Source: Clostridia bacterium (GTDB lineage: Bacteria; Bacillota; Clostridia; Oscillospirales; CAG-272). From it: DNA of 9,767 bases. The first letter of the stretch is position 1. Every line of letters begins with the position of its first letter. The notes under the pieces were generated by a model. The model did not search any database. It was not told the DNA's origin and saw only the letters and a program-made list of their open reading frames with translations. The translations under genes were made by a program, and so were the position numbers. This document shows, in pieces, positions 6,389 through 9,767 of the stretch. The stretch lies in NCBI GenBank assembly GCA_017382615.1, contig JAFNZX010000254.1, forward strand, positions 1 to 9,767, read 5' to 3'.

Positions 6389-9084
6389 AAAAAGACTTAT
6401 TCACAGACGGCGTGTCCCACATCGACGTGGATGCGGTGGAGCGTCTGTTACAAATTGAGCAAAAGATGCAGGAAAAGAAAAAGCGGCAGAGATACGCGCG
6501 GCTGCTTCTCATCCCTGCCGCTGCGCTGATTGCTCTTATGGTGTGCATGACGGCAGTCATCATTCCCTTTATCCCCAAGACGCTGGACGTTGCGTACGAG
6601 CCCATCAAGGGCAAGCCCGAAAACGTTTGGGTATACTACGTCAACGACAAGGGCACGCAAAAGCGCGAGCGCGTCAATCTGCCGGGCGGCACGCAAAACG
6701 TCTTTGCTGCGTGGAAGCACCTCAACGTGGTGGGCGACGAGGTCGAGATTCTGAACTATTCCGTAGAAACCGACACCACGCAGCCCACGGTTGAGCCGAA
6801 CACGCTGTGGGAGTTCGTGCAGCAGCAGCTTGCCCTTAGCGCGCAAAAGTCCGTGACCGTCACGCTCTCACCCCAGATCACGTCTTATGAAAACTACGAT
6901 GCGCTGATCGACTCGCTCATCGAAACCATTGCCAAGTACGCGGGGGTTGCCCCCGAGCAGGTCAGAATTCTGATCGACGGTAAGCAGATCGGTGCTGTGA
7001 TCGGCGGTTTGCAATTCTACCACAGCCTACACAATACGCCCATGATCGTAGGCGTAGGATCACGGCTGGAGATCACGGTGGGCATGACCAACGTTTCGGA
7101 TCAAAACATCGAATTTACCGGCTCGTGGAGTGCCTTTGCGCCGAGTGCCATTCTGACCATGGACAACACGGCAGTGATTGCGCATGAGGATTTCCCCATG
7201 ACCGAGGAATATCAGAAATACGTGCTTGCCCCCGGCGAGAGCCGCGAAATCACCTACATCTTCCCCATTCCCGAGAATGCAACCACGGGCTTGTATGACC
7301 TGTTTGTTTCCTATGGACAAAAATCCATAAAATTTGCAGGTGCGGTACATGTGGTTTTCAGCACACCCGCCGATTCCGCCACCGACTTCCAAGAATTTTT
7401 GGTCAAGTACGGCTTCTATACCACCGACCCCACGCTGTTCCGCTCAGCCGTGGAGAAGCTCTCCTTTAGCGGCATGAATCTCTTTGATATCATGACACGG
7501 GCACAAATCGATTACGCAGAGGGCTATAGCGGTGAGGAATATGGCTCCCAGTGGTTTTCTTACGGATATATGACTCTGCCAAACGGCAACAGCAACAATT
7601 ATTTCGGCAACAGCAACAATTATTTTGTTGCCAAGAAGATTCCGGATGACATGCGTTTGCCGTGCGGAATCACCTTTGCCGACACGCTCTACAATTCGCT
7701 TTGCAAAATGGGGCTTACCGACCATGAAGCCGAAGAGATCATCGCTTGCTTAGAAACCGGTAACGAACAGCGAATATACCTCGGAAATCGCGATCTCTGC
7801 GTCACGCGCGACGAAAGCGGTAACTACGTCATTCGCTACACCCCCTTATCGTTCATGTCATCACCGCATCCCGTATGTACGCTTGACATCATTTATTCCC
7901 GCGCAGAAATGATCGCCCAAGTCTTCTTAGTCAAGGCAGGCGTTAGCGACTTCTCCACCGATGCCTTCACCGCACCCATCACGGTTGCGCCGCTCGCATA
8001 TGCAAGCCCCGACAGAGAGCTGAACGAGTCTGACGCGCAAATACTGATTGACATATTCATGGGCTGCATCGGCACGTGGAAAACCGGTGAGTTGGACGCG
8101 GAATACGACTACCGCATCATAAGCAAAGGAATGGTATACAGATACAGCACACGCACGGGCGTTCTTGCTGACAGCGGCGGATATATGGCTCTTTCCAACG
8201 CACACCGCCAAATTGTCAACGAGATCGTCACCAAGGGCAACTATCAGCCCAATTTCCAAAATATTGCGTTCATAGAAGTGCCCGACGGCAGCTCACGTGA
8301 TTACAATCTCCCCACGCTTGTTGCGCAAAGAAGCCTGTATGCGCTCAACAACGCAGAATGGCAGGACGGAAGCATTGATAGCGTTGGCATACTTCTCTTT
8401 GATTGCGATGGCACGATGGTGGAATACACCAGCGGCACGTTCTTCACTGCGGGGCATTATTGCCGTGTGGACAGCTACACCGAGGATTGCACCGATGCTC
8501 TGGAGGCTGCGGTCATAGGAATGCGCTCGGGTGAATACGACGCCATCCTCTATTATGCAGGCACGTATTACGGTCACAGCGCTGCTGTGGACGAGAAGCT
8601 GAATGGCACAATGGGCTTTTCCATGAATATAGCCCCCCGTCAGCTTGAAAATATTTTGTTTGCCTATAACGACAAGCAGGCAGTAGATGCGTTGGGCGAC
8701 ATTGTGGATTGCAAAAACGCCGTGGACAAGGGCGTTCTGCTCACGAACAACAGCGCGTATTTTGAGCGCATCACCGAGATCAAGCCCGATTTGAGCAAGG
8801 GCGAGGTCAGGCTGATCGAAGTCGGTATGGGGCTTCCGCCTACTTGTGAATTAACACCGGATGACGCACAAGCACTGCGCAAGATTTTCCAAAGAGCGGA
8901 ATTTACGTATTGCTTTGGCGATAACGACGCCATATACGAAACGACCCTTGAGATCAACGGCTACACCATCGCCTACCGATCCTCTTCAAGGAATGCCATA
9001 ATCGGAGACCTGATAGCTACCCTTTCCGAAGCGGATGCCCAAACGATTTCCTATATCCTTGGCGGATATATCAACGTGGAATAA
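6385..9084 (+). CDS. Single-pass membrane protein coupled to the ECF sigma factor; putative anti-sigma factor or sensor with a GerMN-like domain
   Basis: An 899-residue protein whose ATG overlaps the sigma-gene stop by four bases. Residues 1-37 are a charged cytoplasmic tail (KKKRQRYAR before the membrane). One hydrophobic helix spans about 38-64, and some 830 residues lie outside the cell. No HxxxCxxC zinc anti-sigma motif is present in the tail, so any sigma binding uses another fold. Residues about 75-205 resemble a GerMN-type domain (VWVYYVNDKG near the start, AKYAGVAPEQVRILIDGK at the end). About 220-326 looks like a beta-sandwich (LEITVGMTNVSDQNIEF ... LAPGESREITYIF). About 546-618 and 823-895 share a repeated pattern (LNESDAQILIDIF / LTPDDAQALRKIF, ending in a short segment near ALSNAHRQIV / TLSEADAQTI). 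GNSNNYF is duplicated at 401-414. The middle is unrecognised. Regulation of the sigma factor is inferred from coupling and topology only. Confidence 0.65.
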   Translation: MKKDLFTDGVSHIDVDAVERLLQIEQKMQEKKKRQRYARLLLIPAAALIALMVCMTAVIIPFIPKTLDVAYEPIKGKPENVWVYYVNDKGTQKRERVNLPGGTQNVFAAWKHLNVVGDEVEILNYSVETDTTQPTVEPNTLWEFVQQQLALSAQKSVTVTLSPQITSYENYDALIDSLIETIAKYAGVAPEQVRILIDGKQIGAVIGGLQFYHSLHNTPMIVGVGSRLEITVGMTNVSDQNIEFTGSWSAFAPSAILTMDNTAVIAHEDFPMTEEYQKYVLAPGESREITYIFPIPENATTGLYDLFVSYGQKSIKFAGAVHVVFSTPADSATDFQEFLVKYGFYTTDPTLFRSAVEKLSFSGMNLFDIMTRAQIDYAEGYSGEEYGSQWFSYGYMTLPNGNSNNYFGNSNNYFVAKKIPDDMRLPCGITFADTLYNSLCKMGLTDHEAEEIIACLETGNEQRIYLGNRDLCVTRDESGNYVIRYTPLSFMSSPHPVCTLDIIYSRAEMIAQVFLVKAGVSDFSTDAFTAPITVAPLAYASPDRELNESDAQILIDIFMGCIGTWKTGELDAEYDYRIISKGMVYRYSTRTGVLADSGGYMALSNAHRQIVNEIVTKGNYQPNFQNIAFIEVPDGSSRDYNLPTLVAQRSLYALNNAEWQDGSIDSVGILLFDCDGTMVEYTSGTFFTAGHYCRVDSYTEDCTDALEAAVIGMRSGEYDAILYYAGTYYGHSAAVDEKLNGTMGFSMNIAPRQLENILFAYNDKQAVDALGDIVDCKNAVDKGVLLTNNSAYFERITEIKPDLSKGEVRLIEVGMGLPPTCELTPDDAQALRKIFQRAEFTYCFGDNDAIYETTLEINGYTIAYRSSSRNAIIGDLIATLSEADAQTISYILGGYINVE
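7585..7626 (+). repeat. 21-bp in-frame tandem duplication
   Basis: Two adjacent 21-base units (7585-7605 and 7606-7626) differ only at the last base and encode GNSNNYF twice. The reading frame is kept. The near-identity of the units points to a recent slippage or duplication in an exposed, probably flexible loop of the extracellular region. Confidence 0.9.
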
Positions 9085-9098
9085 TGCTCCCCCCTACG

Positions 9099-9483
9099 TG
9101 TCATCCTGATGCGCAGGAAATTCACCGCATTGCGGTGAATTGACGAAGTCGAACTTTTGCGGCATGGAGTATCCGTCGCGCAAGCAGGATACGGAATAGA
9201 GCAAAAGCGCGAATGCTCGCCAAGGCGAGCGAGCGGGATCTGCGATGATTTTCCTCAATGTCTGCTCAGCCTTTGTTACATTTTCGCAGTGATCCCAACC
9301 CGATTGCATTCCAATGTTACTTTGTGTGAGCAAGCGTGTCATAAACCGCTTCGAGATCCCGCTGCGCGCTCAAATCGCGCTTGCGCTTTTGCTTGCTGCG
9401 GTGCGCCCTTGGCGCATCCTCAACCCGCAAAAGTTCGACTGCGAAAATATCCCACCGGGATATTTTCTTCGCTCAGGATGACA
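9099..9483. repeat. Composite inverted-repeat element, copy B (385 bp)
   Basis: Second copy of the element at 2248-2690. TGTCATCCTGA (9099-9109) is inverted at 9473-9483. The left arm holds a near-perfect palindrome at 9119-9141; the right arm holds an 11-bp stem at 9443-9453/9457-9467. AGTCGAACTTTTGCGG (9147-9162) is perfectly inverted at 9425-9440. A GCAAAAGCGC unit (9211-9220) is inverted at about 9383-9392. The core (9235-9360) starts GGGATCTGCGATG and ends GAGATCCC. It begins 14 bases after the stop codon of the membrane-protein gene, so that transcript would run into it. No transposase or clear target-site duplication is visible. Confidence 0.8.
9235..9360 (-). other. Core of repeat copy B with a conserved minus-strand reading frame
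   Basis: This 126-base core matches the copy A core at both ends. The minus-strand frame reads GISKRFMTRLLTQ, then a middle unrelated to copy A, then TKAEQTLRKIIADP. Of about 30 aligned codons outside the middle, 18 are identical, 6 differ only synonymously and 6 change the residue. An ATG at 9342 has no Shine-Dalgarno, so expression is doubtful. Function unknown. Confidence 0.45.
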
Positions 9484-9510
9484 CATTGTGGGATGCGGGT
9501 CTTGCTCTCA

Positions 9511-9591
9511 TTACAATAAAAAACAGAAAAACCGCTCCGTAGGGGCGATTCAAGAATCGCCCGTTACAATAAAATATAGAAAAACCGCTCC
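9511..9591. repeat. 28-bp direct repeat flanking a palindromic repeat
   Basis: Bases 9511-9538 and 9564-9591 match at 26 of 28 positions; both start TTACAATAAAA and end AGAAAAACCGCTCC. The second copy is the left half of the terminator at 9578-9607; the first lacks the matching right half and runs straight into the CGTAGGGG-type repeat (9538-9563). This is either a 53-base tandem duplication or the footprint of an insertion. Confidence 0.75.
9538..9563 (+). repeat. CGTAGGGG-type palindromic repeat
   Basis: GGGCGATTC (9543-9551) and GAATCGCCC (9554-9562) form a perfect 9-bp stem with a 2-base loop, preceded by CGTAG. Same lead and layout as the repeat at 5694-5721, with a different stem sequence. 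It lies exactly between two 28-base direct repeats. Confidence 0.75.
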
Positions 9592-9607
9592 TTCGAGCGG
9601 TTTTTCT
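9578..9607. terminator. Bidirectional intrinsic terminator
   Basis: AGAAAAACCGCTC (9578-9590), loop CTTC, and GAGCGGTTTTTCT (9595-9607) form a perfect 13-bp inverted repeat. It reads as a GC stem with a T-run on the plus strand and, by symmetry, on the minus strand. It lies between the convergent membrane-protein gene and the partial transporter gene and would end transcripts from both sides. Confidence 0.9.
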
Positions 9608-9612
9608 ACTAT

Positions 9613-9640
9613 GCGGGCGGATATGGAATCCGCCCCTACG
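9613..9640 (-). repeat. CGTAGGGG-type palindromic repeat
   Basis: GGGCGGAT (9615-9622) and ATCCGCCC (9628-9635) form a perfect 8-bp stem with a 5-base loop; read on the minus strand it starts CGTAGGGGCGGAT, identical to the first 13 bases of the repeat at 5694. It ends 1 base past the stop codon of the transporter gene and so forms its immediate 3' end. Confidence 0.75.
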
Positions 9641-9641
9641 G

Positions 9642-9767
9642 TTAGTCATCAACACCCAAATGCTCCAGCGCGCTCTTCTTTTCAATGATCTTGGAGTCGC
9701 CGTGCTTGACAAAGAACATGGTGACAAACGAGAAGACCACGAAAATGCAGCCGAACAGGAAGAACAC
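9642..9767 (-). CDS. Probable MFS/GPH-type sugar transporter, C-terminal tail only (cut by the window edge)
   Basis: The minus strand reads 41 residues to a TAA at 9644-9642. It starts VFFLFGCIFVVFSFVTMFFV, a hydrophobic stretch fitting the last transmembrane helix, followed by a hydrophilic cytoplasmic tail (KHGDSKIIEKKSALEHLGVDD). A final helix with a short charged tail of this kind is typical of MFS or glycoside-pentoside-hexuronide:cation symporters found beside intracellular glycosidases in Clostridia. The rest of the gene lies beyond the right edge, so family is provisional and substrate unknown. It converges on the membrane-protein gene and is separated from it by the terminator at 9578-9607. 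Confidence 0.55.
   Translation of the reverse strand: MFFLFGCIFVVFSFVTMFFVKHGDSKIIEKKSALEHLGVDD

Larger units (their letters stand above)
9085..9641. other. Intergenic space after the membrane-protein gene
   Basis: This 557-base stretch contains no supportable gene. It is filled by composite element copy B, a 28-base direct repeat, two CGTAGGGG-type palindromes and the bidirectional terminator, leaving only short linkers (9085-9098, 9484-9510) unexplained. Confidence 0.8.

Noticed and set aside
1..9767. tRNA, rRNA or known riboswitch
   Set aside because: No cloverleaf, rRNA stretch or familiar riboswitch core could be recognised by eye on either strand; a covariance-model search was not possible.

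Overview
The window looks like a chromosomal segment of a moderately GC-rich anaerobic Clostridia-type Firmicute, probably a gut lineage. The reasons are strong AGGAGG-type ribosome binding sites, two textbook sigma-A promoters with 17-base spacers, an ECF sigma gene overlapping a membrane-protein gene by ATGA, cytoplasmic glycoside hydrolases without signal peptides, and intergenic spaces packed with palindromic repeats of a kind I associate with such genomes. Taxonomy is an inference.

Layout. (1) 103-2067, minus: a short-form GH78-like alpha-L-rhamnosidase with its own promoter at 2095-2123. (2) 2068-2788: a 721-base divergent intergenic space holding both promoters and a 443-base composite inverted-repeat element (copy A, 2248-2690). 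(3) 2789-5688, plus: two tandem paralogous putative glycosidases (clan GH-A-like barrel plus a DUF4832-like C-terminal domain) as a two-gene operon behind a TTGACA-17-TATCAT promoter. (4) 5689-5815: a short palindromic repeat and a perfect 16-base palindrome. (5) 5816-9084, plus: an ECF-type sigma factor translationally coupled to an 899-residue single-pass membrane protein, a likely sigma-regulator/sensor pair. (6) 9085-9641: a 557-base intergenic space with a second, diverged copy of the composite element (copy B, 9099-9483), two short palindromic repeats and a bidirectional terminator. (7) 9642 to the right edge, minus: the C-terminal tail of a probable MFS/GPH-type sugar transporter. Bases 1-102 hold only a hairpin repeat.

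Functionally the left half and the right edge fit a carbohydrate-use locus: uptake of a small glycoside (transporter), then intracellular hydrolysis by a rhamnosidase-like enzyme and two related glycosidases. The sigma/membrane pair may belong to a separate regulatory unit; nothing in the sequence ties it to the sugar genes.

The most unusual content is non-coding. Two composite elements (A and B) share the same nested design: outer TGTCATCCTGA termini, an inner hairpin that differs in all four arms, an AGTCGAA-TTTTG unit, further small hairpins, and a roughly 130-base core bounded by GGGATCT and AGATCCC. On the minus strand the core keeps one open reading frame in both copies. A second family of short palindromes (CGTAGGG-type) occurs about five times, once inside the core of copy A.
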